This document shows positions 15,904-23,032 of a DNA stretch of 32,991 bases, in pieces. The stretch comes from JBBQKI01 sp038326725 (GTDB taxonomy: Bacteria > Bacteroidota > Bacteroidia > Flavobacteriales > Flavobacteriaceae). A model generated the notes under the pieces. The model worked only from the letters and a program-made list of their open reading frames with translations. It searched no databases and was not told where the DNA came from. Location: the NCBI GenBank assembly GCA_038326725.1, contig JBBQKI010000023.1, forward strand, positions 1-32,991. The letters are read 5' to 3'. The position numbers were made by a program, and so were the translations under genes. The number at the start of each line of letters is the position of its first letter. Position 1 is the stretch's first letter.

Positions 15904-16737
15904 ATGAAAATTTTAGAAAAAATTCAGAACTCTATATTATTGTTGATGTTGTTTCTAACTTCTGCTGGATTTTCACAGGTCGCTATTGGAACAACTACGC
16001 TAGCAGATGGCGCAGCTTTCCAGTTAGAAAGCAACAATAAAGGATTAATGATTCCAAATGTTGCCCTTACATCAAGAACAGATATTACCACTATTGCTCC
16101 CAGCCTCGTAGAGGGTTTATGGGTTTATAACACAGCTTCTGCGGGTTCGGGTGATTATGTAGTTAGCCCAGGTTTTTACTTTTGGGATAACGATGAGTGG
16201 ATCAAAATGTACAGCGAAGGTTATACGGTACAATTTGAGCAAACGGCAACTGCACGTTCTGATGATAACACAATTATATATACCCTCCCTGGCCTAGATC
16301 AAACCATTATAGCTCCATATACTGGCACCTATGAAATCCATGTTACGGGTTATATTGCGAGTCCTAATCATCAAAACACTAGCTATGAAGCTATGGTACA
16401 TGGTTCCTATATGCTTGAAATTGATAATGTAAAAGTGGCGGAGAGCAATGTAACCTCCAATACCAAACGAACTCCCACTAATGCATTTCAGGCCTTGGGA
16501 AGACAAACCACTATGGCTTATCAAATTGATTTAGCCGAAGGACAAAGCTATAATTTTAAGGTTCGTGCAAGGCAATGGCAACAAGTTAATGTTCAACCGG
16601 GTAGTTTGAATGTATGCAGTTGCCCTGAGAGATATGCCTTTTGGGGTATTCCTTCCACACCCTATAATGGTAATGGTGGCCTTACAGCCAACGCTCAAGA
16701 TGCCTATTTAACCATAACCTTACTACGACAATTTTAA
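15904..16737 (+). CDS. Secreted fibre/adhesin-like protein, paralogue 3 (more diverged)
   Basis: This 277-residue protein with signal peptide (ending SAGFSQ) keeps the module order of its two upstream neighbours: VAIGTTTLADGAAFQLESNN, KGLMIPNVALTSRTDITTI, PGFYFWDNDEWIKMYSEGYT, PYTGTYEIHVTGYIASPN, SNVTSNTKRTPT and an end of DAYLTITLLRQF. It is more diverged than paralogues 1 and 2 and carries a Cys pair in NVCSCPERYAFWG near the end that they lack. Only eight bases separate its stop from the large DUF1028 gene, which strongly suggests one transcript and possibly a joint product on the cell surface. Confidence 0.72.
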   Translation: MKILEKIQNSILLLMLFLTSAGFSQVAIGTTTLADGAAFQLESNNKGLMIPNVALTSRTDITTIAPSLVEGLWVYNTASAGSGDYVVSPGFYFWDNDEWIKMYSEGYTVQFEQTATARSDDNTIIYTLPGLDQTIIAPYTGTYEIHVTGYIASPNHQNTSYEAMVHGSYMLEIDNVKVAESNVTSNTKRTPTNAFQALGRQTTMAYQIDLAEGQSYNFKVRARQWQQVNVQPGSLNVCSCPERYAFWGIPSTPYNGNGGLTANAQDAYLTITLLRQF

Positions 16738-16745
16738 ACCTCAAT

Positions 16746-19352
16746 ATGAAAAAAATTACATCCCAGAAACCTGTAATAATAATTATTGTGGGTTCTTTAC
16801 TCGCTATTATTGCTAATGTTTCCTTTTTTATTTCAATCCCGAAACCCCCAATTTCAGAAAAAACCCAAACAGAACCCATTCCTGTTGCGGACACTTCCCG
16901 AGATCACGAAGGGGACACTTTTTCTATCGTGGCTTATGACCCTATAACCGGGGAAATAGGCGGTGCCGGCTGTAGTTGCTATAGCGGTCATATCAATTTT
17001 TTAAATGATATTGTACGAAACGGGAGTGGGACGCTTTTAGGCGCCATCCATACTCAAGCCGCTTATAATTCTGACAATCAAGCTGCAGCTCGAACCAGAA
17101 TGCTCAATGGCGATACCCCTCAACAAATTGTAAACTGGCTGGTGACCAACGATCCGGGAACTGGAACCATTGGTACCCGTCAATATGGCATTGTGGGAAT
17201 AGATGGTGCCGGCACTATACGCACGGCTGGATACACTGGGGCTTCAAATGGCAACTATGCCAACCATATCTTAGGGCCTAATTATTCCATCCAAGGAAAT
17301 ATTCTTGATACTTCCAATGGACAGGATTTGCTTAATGATATGGAAACTGCCTTTTTAAACGCCCAGGGTTCGTTGGCAAATAAATTAATGGCAGCTTTAC
17401 AGGCTGCCAAACGAGTTGGCGGTGATAACCGATGCACCACCACAGGACAAAGTGGTCGTGCTGCATTCGTCAAAGTTCTGCGGCCTTCCGATCCTGCTAA
17501 TAATCCTTATATTAACATTTCTGTATATCCGAACCTTACTTTTGTAGAACCAATAGATGTTCTTCAATGTAATTATGACACTGCCGTAAATACTCCATTT
17601 TGCCGTGAGACTATTGACACCTTCCCTTATATTATGGATTTTGAAATCAAATCTTGGGAAAAAGAACAAACTTGTAATGTGCGCAATGCTTGGATCAGGT
17701 CCAGGTTTGGAACCCCATCCGCCAATACCGGGCCCAACGCTGCAAGCCAAGGTACTTTATATGCCTTTGTGGAAGCTTCAGATTTAGGCCCAGATAATTT
17801 CAATACACGATCAGTCATTGGTTCCCCTTGTTTTGAAATTCCAATAAACCTAACTACCACTTTTAGTTTCAATTATCACATGTATGGTTCAAACATGGGA
17901 ACCCTAAATGTTACAGCGAATGATGGTTCTGGTTGGGTAAATCTTTGGAATTTAAGTGGTAATCAAGGAAATAGTTGGAACACAACCAGTATTGACTTAA
18001 CCCAATTTGCTGGAAGTACTGTAAAACTTCGATTTGACGCTACTACCGGAAATGGAGAATTAAGTGATATGGCTATTGATAATATATCTATAACAACTCA
18101 GCCGGATACCATAGAACCAACGATAGAAAATATTCCTAATCAAACTTTACCGGGAAATAGTAATTGCCAAGCTACTATTATAGATTATACAAATTTGGCC
18201 GTAGTTAATGATAATGCAGATCCTTCACCTATTATATCCCAATCGCCAATCGCCGGAACTGTTTTTACCGGATCAGCGACAATTACATTGACCGTGACCG
18301 ATGGTTCGGGCAATTCTGATTCAACAACATTTGATGTGGTGGTCGAAGACAATACCGATCCAACGATAAACGCCATCGCCGACCAAAGCGTCAGCGGTGG
18401 GGCAAACTGTGAGGGGACGGTTCCCGACTATACCTCTTTGGCAGTAGTGGCCGATAACTGCGACCTTTCGCCAAGCGTGTCCCAATCGCCAATCGCGGGT
18501 TCTACCTTTAATGGAACTGTTGCCGTGGTCATCACCGTGACCGATGGTTCGGGCAATTCTGATTCAACAACATTTGATGTGGTGGTCGAAGACATTACAG
18601 CACCGGAAATACTAAATATGCCATCCAATATTATACTATCGGCCATTGCCAACTGCGATGCCATTGCAGTTTGGAATGAACCTACTGTGATAGACAACTG
18701 CGAAGCCTCTCCAATAGTTACTTCTGACAACAGTTCCGGAGATGTATTCCCTTTAGGAACAACAATCGTTACATATATAGCCACAGATGGAATTAACACT
18801 TCTACCGCAAGTTTTACGGTAACAGTGGTTGATGACGAAGGTCCAATTATTGAGTGTCCCGCTAATCTTGAGGTTGATGCCGACTCCGACAATCTTTTTA
18901 TCCTACCAGATTTTACAATTGACAGTATCGTTTTTGACAACTGTACCGCAAACCCTGTATCAACACAAAATCCGGAGGCAGGGACTGTGATAACAGGGGG
19001 CAGTATAATTGTAATAATCGTAACCGCAATTGATGATGCTGGAAATATAAGTAGTTGCACTTTTGAACTAACGGTTAATGAATACTTATCAATAAGTACT
19101 TTTTTAAATGAAAGTGATATTATTATTTTTCCTAATCCCGCTGAAACTACTTTCAATATTCAAAACAATGGATTTTCGGCATTAACTAACGTAGATATCT
19201 TTGATCTAAGAGGTAGGCTTATAAAAACTGTCCAAATAAATCAAGCCGGAAATTCAACACAAATTGATGTCTCACGATTTGATCCAGGTGTATATTGGAT
19301 AACAATACATGCGTATGATTCAAAAGTTATAAAACGTTTAATAATTGAATAA
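16746..19352 (+). CDS. T9SS-exported multidomain protein: DUF1028, MAM-like domain, HYR repeats, sorting domain
   Basis: This 868-residue protein starts with a signal/anchor (about 9-31). Residues about 57-262 are a DUF1028 domain (TFSIVAYDPITGEIGGAGCS, AIHTQAAYNS, IGTRQYGIVGIDGAG, GGDNRC), a family with an Ntn-hydrolase-like look but no proven activity. About 285-450 is MAM/lectin-like (FDATTGNGELSDMAIDNISI). Four HYR-type immunoglobulin-like repeats follow (about 457-781); the first two share a 61-bp identical DNA block. The end (about 789-868, IIIFPNPAETTFNI ... GVYWITIHAYDSKVIKRLII) is a type A T9SS sorting domain, so the protein is secreted or attached to the surface. It lies eight bases after fibre paralogue 3. 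A surface enzyme or adhesin is the likely role. Confidence 0.85.
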   Translation: MKKITSQKPVIIIIVGSLLAIIANVSFFISIPKPPISEKTQTEPIPVADTSRDHEGDTFSIVAYDPITGEIGGAGCSCYSGHINFLNDIVRNGSGTLLGAIHTQAAYNSDNQAAARTRMLNGDTPQQIVNWLVTNDPGTGTIGTRQYGIVGIDGAGTIRTAGYTGASNGNYANHILGPNYSIQGNILDTSNGQDLLNDMETAFLNAQGSLANKLMAALQAAKRVGGDNRCTTTGQSGRAAFVKVLRPSDPANNPYINISVYPNLTFVEPIDVLQCNYDTAVNTPFCRETIDTFPYIMDFEIKSWEKEQTCNVRNAWIRSRFGTPSANTGPNAASQGTLYAFVEASDLGPDNFNTRSVIGSPCFEIPINLTTTFSFNYHMYGSNMGTLNVTANDGSGWVNLWNLSGNQGNSWNTTSIDLTQFAGSTVKLRFDATTGNGELSDMAIDNISITTQPDTIEPTIENIPNQTLPGNSNCQATIIDYTNLAVVNDNADPSPIISQSPIAGTVFTGSATITLTVTDGSGNSDSTTFDVVVEDNTDPTINAIADQSVSGGANCEGTVPDYTSLAVVADNCDLSPSVSQSPIAGSTFNGTVAVVITVTDGSGNSDSTTFDVVVEDITAPEILNMPSNIILSAIANCDAIAVWNEPTVIDNCEASPIVTSDNSSGDVFPLGTTIVTYIATDGINTSTASFTVTVVDDEGPIIECPANLEVDADSDNLFILPDFTIDSIVFDNCTANPVSTQNPEAGTVITGGSIIVIIVTAIDDAGNISSCTFELTVNEYLSISTFLNESDIIIFPNPAETTFNIQNNGFSALTNVDIFDLRGRLIKTVQINQAGNSTQIDVSRFDPGVYWITIHAYDSKVIKRLIIE
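18291..18351 (+). repeat. 61-bp exact direct repeat, copy 1 (within HYR region)
   Basis: Begins ACCGTGACCGATGGTTCGGG and ends GTGGTGGTCGAAGACA. It is identical to 18534-18594, 243 bp (81 codons, one HYR unit) downstream. It encodes the end strand of HYR repeat 1. Confidence 0.92.
18534..18594 (+). repeat. 61-bp exact direct repeat, copy 2 (within HYR region)
   Basis: Identical to 18291-18351. A shorter shared block (TCCCAATCGCCAATCGC) also recurs about 55 bp before each copy, so the whole 243-bp unit was duplicated or gene-converted recently. Confidence 0.92.
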
Positions 19353-19455
19353 GACTTACGATTTTCTAACTAATATTTAATTTAAAAAACCAGTTTAAGG
19401 AAAACAAACAATTGATTCTTTTATAAAAAAAATTAATAAATATTAGAGATTTTTG

Positions 19456-19677
19456 ATGTTAAGTTTTGGAGTAACCACTAATCTATACAATACTTCAATT
19501 ACCCTTACTCAGGAGTCGTTGGTTTATGTATCTTATCAATTCAGCGTGCAGATAACCCGTTAAAATGGCGCAGATCCCGTAATTGATGGGGCAACCAGAC
19601 TATACCGGGCTTTTGATTACCGAATGATTTTTGGACAAACCGCTATAGATAATTTTCAGGTAATCGTACATAGGTAG
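19456..19677 (+). pseudogene. Remnant of a fibre-like protein gene (C-terminal head)
   Basis: One frame runs from ATG 19456 to TAG 19677, broken only by TAA at 19561-19563. The reading is TNLYNTSITLTQESLVYVSY, then QFSVQITR, stop, NGADPVIDGATRLYRAFDYR and MIFGQTAIDNFQVIVHR. The pattern of a T-L-T-Q-E/P-S-L-V strand followed by IxDGxxRLYR resembles the C-terminal beta-sandwich heads of flavobacterial fibre-like secreted proteins. It is not clearly the same subfamily as the three intact paralogues upstream. No signal peptide or N-terminal module is left. A strong terminator lies 50 bases downstream, so this was probably the last gene of the cluster. Confidence 0.5.
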
Positions 19678-19727
19678 TAACCTTTAAAATGAAATAATCC
19701 CCAATTAAATTTAACCTAAGTTGAAAA

Positions 19728-19757
19728 AGCCTCTTTGTAAATCAAAGGGGTTTTTTT
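19728..19757 (+). terminator. Terminator at the end of the surface-protein cluster
   Basis: CCTCTTTG (19730-19737), loop TAAAT, CAAAGGGG (19743-19750) with one T-G pair, then seven T. It is the first convincing terminator after 14122. Confidence 0.8.
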
Positions 19758-20134
19758 GTTAAAACTATAATACAACAACAAAGTCTTCTGAAATACAGTG
19801 CTTTTAATATAGTTATTTTAGTTTTTTATCGAGTTTCTTAAAATTGGTTCTGCTGGCTGTGGGGCATTTTCCATTTCCTTTTCAGAATCAAAAAAAATCT
19901 CCCAAATCTGTCAATTAATATTTGTTTATATATTTAAAAAACCCCCATAAAGACTTTCGTTGTAAATAACCGAGGTCTTTTTCATTCTCAAATCCCTCCT
20001 TTTCAAAACTGATCTTCCGTTACGCCAAAAAACGTTTTTATATTGTGTCCGAAAATTTAATCCGGTACCAAATATAAAAGTGATTACCAATAATACCGCT
20101 ATCTTCGTAACGCAAAGTTTTTCTCCCAGAAGTT
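19758..20134. other. Intergenic stretch, A/T-rich, with one gene remnant
   Basis: About 375 bases without an intact gene. The first 200 are low-complexity A/T-rich DNA in which I see nothing. The part from about 19976 to 20088 is a decayed copy of the small HExxH gene (own entry). TATCTTCG at 20100-20107, one mismatch from a -7 box and 28 bases before the ATG at 20135, may be the promoter of that gene, but no -33 box fits. Confidence 0.5.
19976..20088 (-). pseudogene. Decayed partial copy of the HExxH small protein gene
   Basis: At DNA level this aligns with 21110-21230, inside the intact gene at 21056-21382: both contain TTTCAAAACTGAT, then a GTTA/GTAA-GCCAAA stretch, TTTTTATATTG and TACCAAATATAAAA in the same order and spacing. 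Translated on the minus strand, pieces such as QYKN and WRNG line up with QYKN and YRNI of the intact protein, but several small gaps break the frame and the HExxH part is missing. Same orientation as the intact gene, with one T9SS gene between them. Confidence 0.65.
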
Positions 20135-21025
20135 ATGAAAAAAGCCTTTTTATACCTTGTCCTGATTTATACTATTTCCACAACGGCCCAACCCTACACC
20201 CCATTGTTGGATAACGTTAACGAATGGCAGTTCACCAATTGTTTTTTTGGATGCCTAACCGATGTATATTATACAGATGGTGATACCATCGTAAACGGGA
20301 AAACCCATAAAATCCTCGATGGCTATCATTACATTTCACGGACTTTTCTTTTGCGGGAAGAAGTGGCGAACAAAAAGGTTTTCTTCACCCAAATAAACTC
20401 CGGCAGTATCAATGAATACTTGCTTTACGATTTTTCGGCACAAGTGGGCGATTCTTTAAATATGCTGAATCCCGCAACCCCTTTTCCTTCCAATGGAGGA
20501 TATTTTATTTTGGATTCCATAATCCCGCGTGAACTGGCTGACGGAAACTTATATCGGCATTTTTATTTTTCGCCAACGCCATCAAATCCCGTGAGTTTAC
20601 AACCGGCAACGTGGGTGGAAGGCGTGGGGTCTTTATCATTGGTCAATGCGCCCGGCGGACATCCGGATATCAACACAGTGGGCCATTTGAGCTGTTTCTT
20701 TAAAAATGGGGAAATTTTCTATTCCAATTTGGATTCCATTGAAAATTGCAAACCCATCCATTTGGGCATTTCAAATAAAAAATCCCTCAGTAAAATAGTG
20801 CTATACACCCCGCCAAACTCCACCATCTGTGTGCTGAAGGACACTTCTGAAGTAACGCAACTTGAGGTTTTTGATATGAATGGTAAGAAAATAAAGCAAA
20901 TTTTCAACGGAGAAAAAACCAATACCCTAACCTTTGAAACTTCAGGTTTAAAAAAAGGACTGTATATCCTTCGTGCCCATCAAGGGCCGTATTCCAAAAG
21001 GATTTTCAAACTGTTGGTTCACTGA
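20135..21025 (+). CDS. Secreted protein with T9SS type A sorting domain
   Basis: This 296-residue protein has a signal peptide (1 to about 18, ending STTAQ). The central part (about 20-210) shows NVNEWQFTNCFFGCLTDVYY, TDGDTIVNGKTHKILDGY, AQVGDSLNM and TWVEGVGSLSLVNAPGG, a pattern found in many flavobacterial secreted proteins of unknown function. The last about 75 residues (VTQLEVFDMNGKKIKQIFNG ... ETSGLKKGLYILRAHQG ... KRIFKLLVH) form a type A C-terminal sorting domain for the type IX secretion system, so the product crosses the outer membrane and is released or attached to the surface. Two Cys in CFFGC could form a disulfide. It is flanked on both sides by copies of the HExxH gene. Confidence 0.85.
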   Translation: MKKAFLYLVLIYTISTTAQPYTPLLDNVNEWQFTNCFFGCLTDVYYTDGDTIVNGKTHKILDGYHYISRTFLLREEVANKKVFFTQINSGSINEYLLYDFSAQVGDSLNMLNPATPFPSNGGYFILDSIIPRELADGNLYRHFYFSPTPSNPVSLQPATWVEGVGSLSLVNAPGGHPDINTVGHLSCFFKNGEIFYSNLDSIENCKPIHLGISNKKSLSKIVLYTPPNSTICVLKDTSEVTQLEVFDMNGKKIKQIFNGEKTNTLTFETSGLKKGLYILRAHQGPYSKRIFKLLVH

Positions 21026-21055
21026 AAAAGGAATTCAAAAGCTTTCCTTGATTCA

Positions 21056-21382
21056 TTATAAATATTCCACGAACGTAAAACATTTCCTTTTGCTTAAGTA
21101 TTCAAGCCTTTTTTCATTTCCATAGGCCTCCCTTTCAAAACTGATGTTGCGGTAAGCCAAATGAGGATTTTTATATTGCAGTAAACGGAAAAGAAATTCT
21201 GCACCATACCAAATATAAAATGGCAACACCAGCATTTCCAATTGTTGGCGAAGATGGATTTTTTCGTGGTTTATAAAAACCAAATCCTCTTTTAGTGCTT
21301 TTTCCCTCAAAATAATAAACGGCCAAAAGGCCATTCCCATAATTTTATTCCGAAGTAGAAAGGGAGCGGTCAGGAAAATCAT
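21056..21382 (-). CDS. Small HExxH-motif protein (putative membrane metallopeptidase-like)
   Basis: A 108-residue product. After a hydrophobic start (MIFLTAPFLLRNKIMGMAFW) it carries FINHEKIHLRQQ, in which H39-E40-x-x-H43 is the zincin HExxH signature, then a hydrophobic helix (MLVLPFYIWYGAEFLFRLL) and AYRNISFEREAYGNE, where E83 or E85 could be the third zinc ligand. This order (HExxH, membrane helix, distal ExxA) resembles M48/M56-type membrane peptidases in miniature. Activity is not shown by the sequence alone. It is separated from the deoxynucleoside kinase gene upstream by a 7-bp tandem repeat. A decayed copy lies at 19976-20088. Confidence 0.6.
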   Translation of the reverse strand: MIFLTAPFLLRNKIMGMAFWPFIILREKALKEDLVFINHEKIHLRQQLEMLVLPFYIWYGAEFLFRLLQYKNPHLAYRNISFEREAYGNEKRLEYLSKRKCFTFVEYL

Positions 21383-21397
21383 TTTTTGGATAAAAAA

Positions 21398-21428
21398 ACT
21401 GAATACTGAATACTGATCACTGATTACT
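21398..21428 (+). repeat. 7-bp tandem repeat (ACTGAAT-like, 4.4 copies)
   Basis: ACTGAAT, ACTGAAT, ACTGATC, ACTGATT, ACT. It lies between the HExxH gene and the kinase gene and touches the kinase stop codon (TAG read on the minus strand at 21429-21427). Confidence 0.8.
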
Positions 21429-22041
21429 AAAAAAGCCCATGCAACTCAGCATCAATTTTATGAATCACCTCGCCCAGTTGTTCGGCATCGTCCACAAAGT
21501 TGATGGTGTCCACGTCAATGATAATCAGGTTTCCTTTGTTGTAGCCGTGTATCCACGCTTCGTAGCGTTCGTTCAACCTGCTTAAATAATCGATGCTAAT
21601 GGAATTTTCATATTCCCGCCCGCGCTTGTGAATCTGCCCCACCAAATTCGGGATGGAACTCCGAAGGTAAATCAGCAGGTCCGGCCCGGCGGTAACACTT
21701 TCCATCAAATCGAAAAGGGAGCGGTAGTTTTCATAATCGCGGTTGGTCATCAACCCCATTGCATGCAGGTTCGGTGCAAAAATATAGGCATCTTCATAAA
21801 TGGTGCGGTCCTGAATTACGTTTTTTCCCTTTTCGCGGATTTCCACAATTTGCCGGAAACGGCTGTTCAAAAAATATATTTGCAGGTTGAAAGACCAGCG
21901 CTCCATTTGGTTATAAAAATCATCCAAATACGGATTGTCCTCCACGTCTTCAAAATGTGCTTGCCATTTGTAATGTTTTGCGAGCAACCGGGTCAATGTG
22001 GTTTTCCCGGAGCCTATGTTTCCTGCGATAGCGACGTGCAT
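21427..22041 (-). CDS. Deoxynucleoside kinase (dAK/dGK type)
   Basis: The 204-residue product is a P-loop kinase of the deoxyadenosine/deoxyguanosine kinase family, which phosphorylates salvaged deoxynucleosides at the 5' position. Visible marks: Walker A GNIGSGKTT (7-15), the substrate region FEDVEDNPYLDDFY (30-43), the QDRTIYEDAYIFAPNL motif (DRS/ERS-like, with substrate carboxylate and base contacts), LLIYLRSSIPNLVGQIHKRG and the LID-like arginines, and the E-R-Y-E-x-W end helix. The length is typical. Which deoxynucleoside is preferred cannot be told. Its ATG lies nine bases after the stop of the propeller-like gene, so they form one transcript. Confidence 0.92.
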   Translation of the reverse strand: MHVAIAGNIGSGKTTLTRLLAKHYKWQAHFEDVEDNPYLDDFYNQMERWSFNLQIYFLNSRFRQIVEIREKGKNVIQDRTIYEDAYIFAPNLHAMGLMTNRDYENYRSLFDLMESVTAGPDLLIYLRSSIPNLVGQIHKRGREYENSISIDYLSRLNERYEAWIHGYNKGNLIIIDVDTINFVDDAEQLGEVIHKIDAELHGLF

Positions 22042-22050
22042 AAAAGGGTT

Positions 22051-22824
22051 TTACTTTGGTGGGGTTAGCGAAAAAGTGTGCAAATTTTCTGAATCATAAA
22101 TATACAGGAAATCCTGCGTTTGCCGCAACCCTTTTATGGTTAATTCGGGTAAATTTAATTTAACCGGGGTAATTGCACCCTCTGCCCAAAAGAATAGTTC
22201 GTTATTCGTTATCCCGATGAGGTTTTCGTCCATCTGCACTATTTTTTCAAAACTCGCGGCGGGCCTTTCCAAAAGTAAACTGCCGTAGCGGTTGTATGTC
22301 ATCAATTTTGTTTCGGTGAGCAAATAGCAATAGTTGAAATTGCTGGCTTGATCTATCTCCAAGCCTGAAATTGGTTGCGAAATTATGATGGCTTTATTGC
22401 TGCGGTAATCAAAAATTTCCAGTTGGCGTGTGTCTATATTGAAAATCCAAAGCGAGTTGTTCCCCGCATTGGTTGCTGATTGAATATTTTTCAATTCGGG
22501 CAAATTGCCAAAATTAATGCGTTCCATTTCACTTAGCCTGTTGTCCAAAAGTACTACGGTATTGGTTTGCCTATAAAAAACAACGATTTTCAATGGGTTC
22601 AAAATATCAACCGAAGTGATGCTTCCCAATTGTAAATCGTTATAAACCATATTTCCATCCGGGCCATTTTTGTGAAGCACCCTGTCTTTGGTAAAATATA
22701 TGTTTTTATAAGCATCAATGCCCACGAACATATCGGCCTGAAAAGGAACCGAACTCACCAGCTTTAGCTCTTGCGCGAAAGCGAGTTGAAAAAAGAAAAG
22801 CAAAAGGAAGACGGGTCTTTTCAT
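22051..22824 (-). CDS. Secreted beta-propeller-like protein, unknown function
   Basis: A 257-residue protein with a signal peptide (MKRPVFLLLFFFQLAFAQ). The mature part has repeats of about 40-45 residues with alternating hydrophobic strands: FVGIDAYKNIYFTKDRVLHK, SVDILNPLKIVVFYRQTNTV, NSLWIFNIDTRQLEIFDYRS, NYCYLLTETKLMTYNRYG and DFLYIYDSENLHTFSL. This is the pattern of a six- or seven-bladed propeller. It has no lipobox and no sorting domain, so a periplasmic place is likely. It heads a two-gene unit with the deoxynucleoside kinase, a pairing that I believe is common in Flavobacteriaceae, though no shared function is evident. Confidence 0.72.
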   Translation of the reverse strand: MKRPVFLLLFFFQLAFAQELKLVSSVPFQADMFVGIDAYKNIYFTKDRVLHKNGPDGNMVYNDLQLGSITSVDILNPLKIVVFYRQTNTVVLLDNRLSEMERINFGNLPELKNIQSATNAGNNSLWIFNIDTRQLEIFDYRSNKAIIISQPISGLEIDQASNFNYCYLLTETKLMTYNRYGSLLLERPAASFEKIVQMDENLIGITNNELFFWAEGAITPVKLNLPELTIKGLRQTQDFLYIYDSENLHTFSLTPPK

Positions 22825-22829
22825 TTTTA

Positions 22830-22851
22830 TTTCCCGCGAAGGCGGGCATCT
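22830..22851 (+). repeat. Palindromic intergenic repeat (CCCGC-GAAG-GCGGG)
   Basis: TTTCCCGCGAAGGCGGGCATCT contains a perfect 5-bp stem with a GAAG loop. A close relative lies at 29720-29741 in the same orientation. It sits just before the 22824 start, in the leader of that gene. Confidence 0.7.
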
Positions 22852-23032
22852 TTAAAATGTTAAATTTTGATTCAGGAAAGTTACAAAACGAAATTCTAAT
22901 CGTCCTTTAATTTGTGGATGGTTTTTTGTGTAACTTGGGCTTGTGTGTCTCGCAAACCGCGAAGGTAAAAATGGTGTTTGCCATAAATGTAACAAAACCC
23001 ATTTATTCCTACTAACTTAAAAAACTATAGAA

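Noticed and set aside
18115..19085. CRISPR-like or mobile repeat interpretation of the repeats in the 16746 gene
   Set aside because: The repeats are coding, 81 codons apart, and match HYR domain units.
18428..19156. 242-codon open frame antisense to the HYR repeats
   Set aside because: Its repeated Ser/Thr/Val composition simply mirrors the HYR repeats on the plus strand; no start signal or motif.
21020..21050. AAGGAA / TTCCTT hairpin between converging genes
   Set aside because: Six A/T-rich pairs with a long loop and no U-tract on either side.
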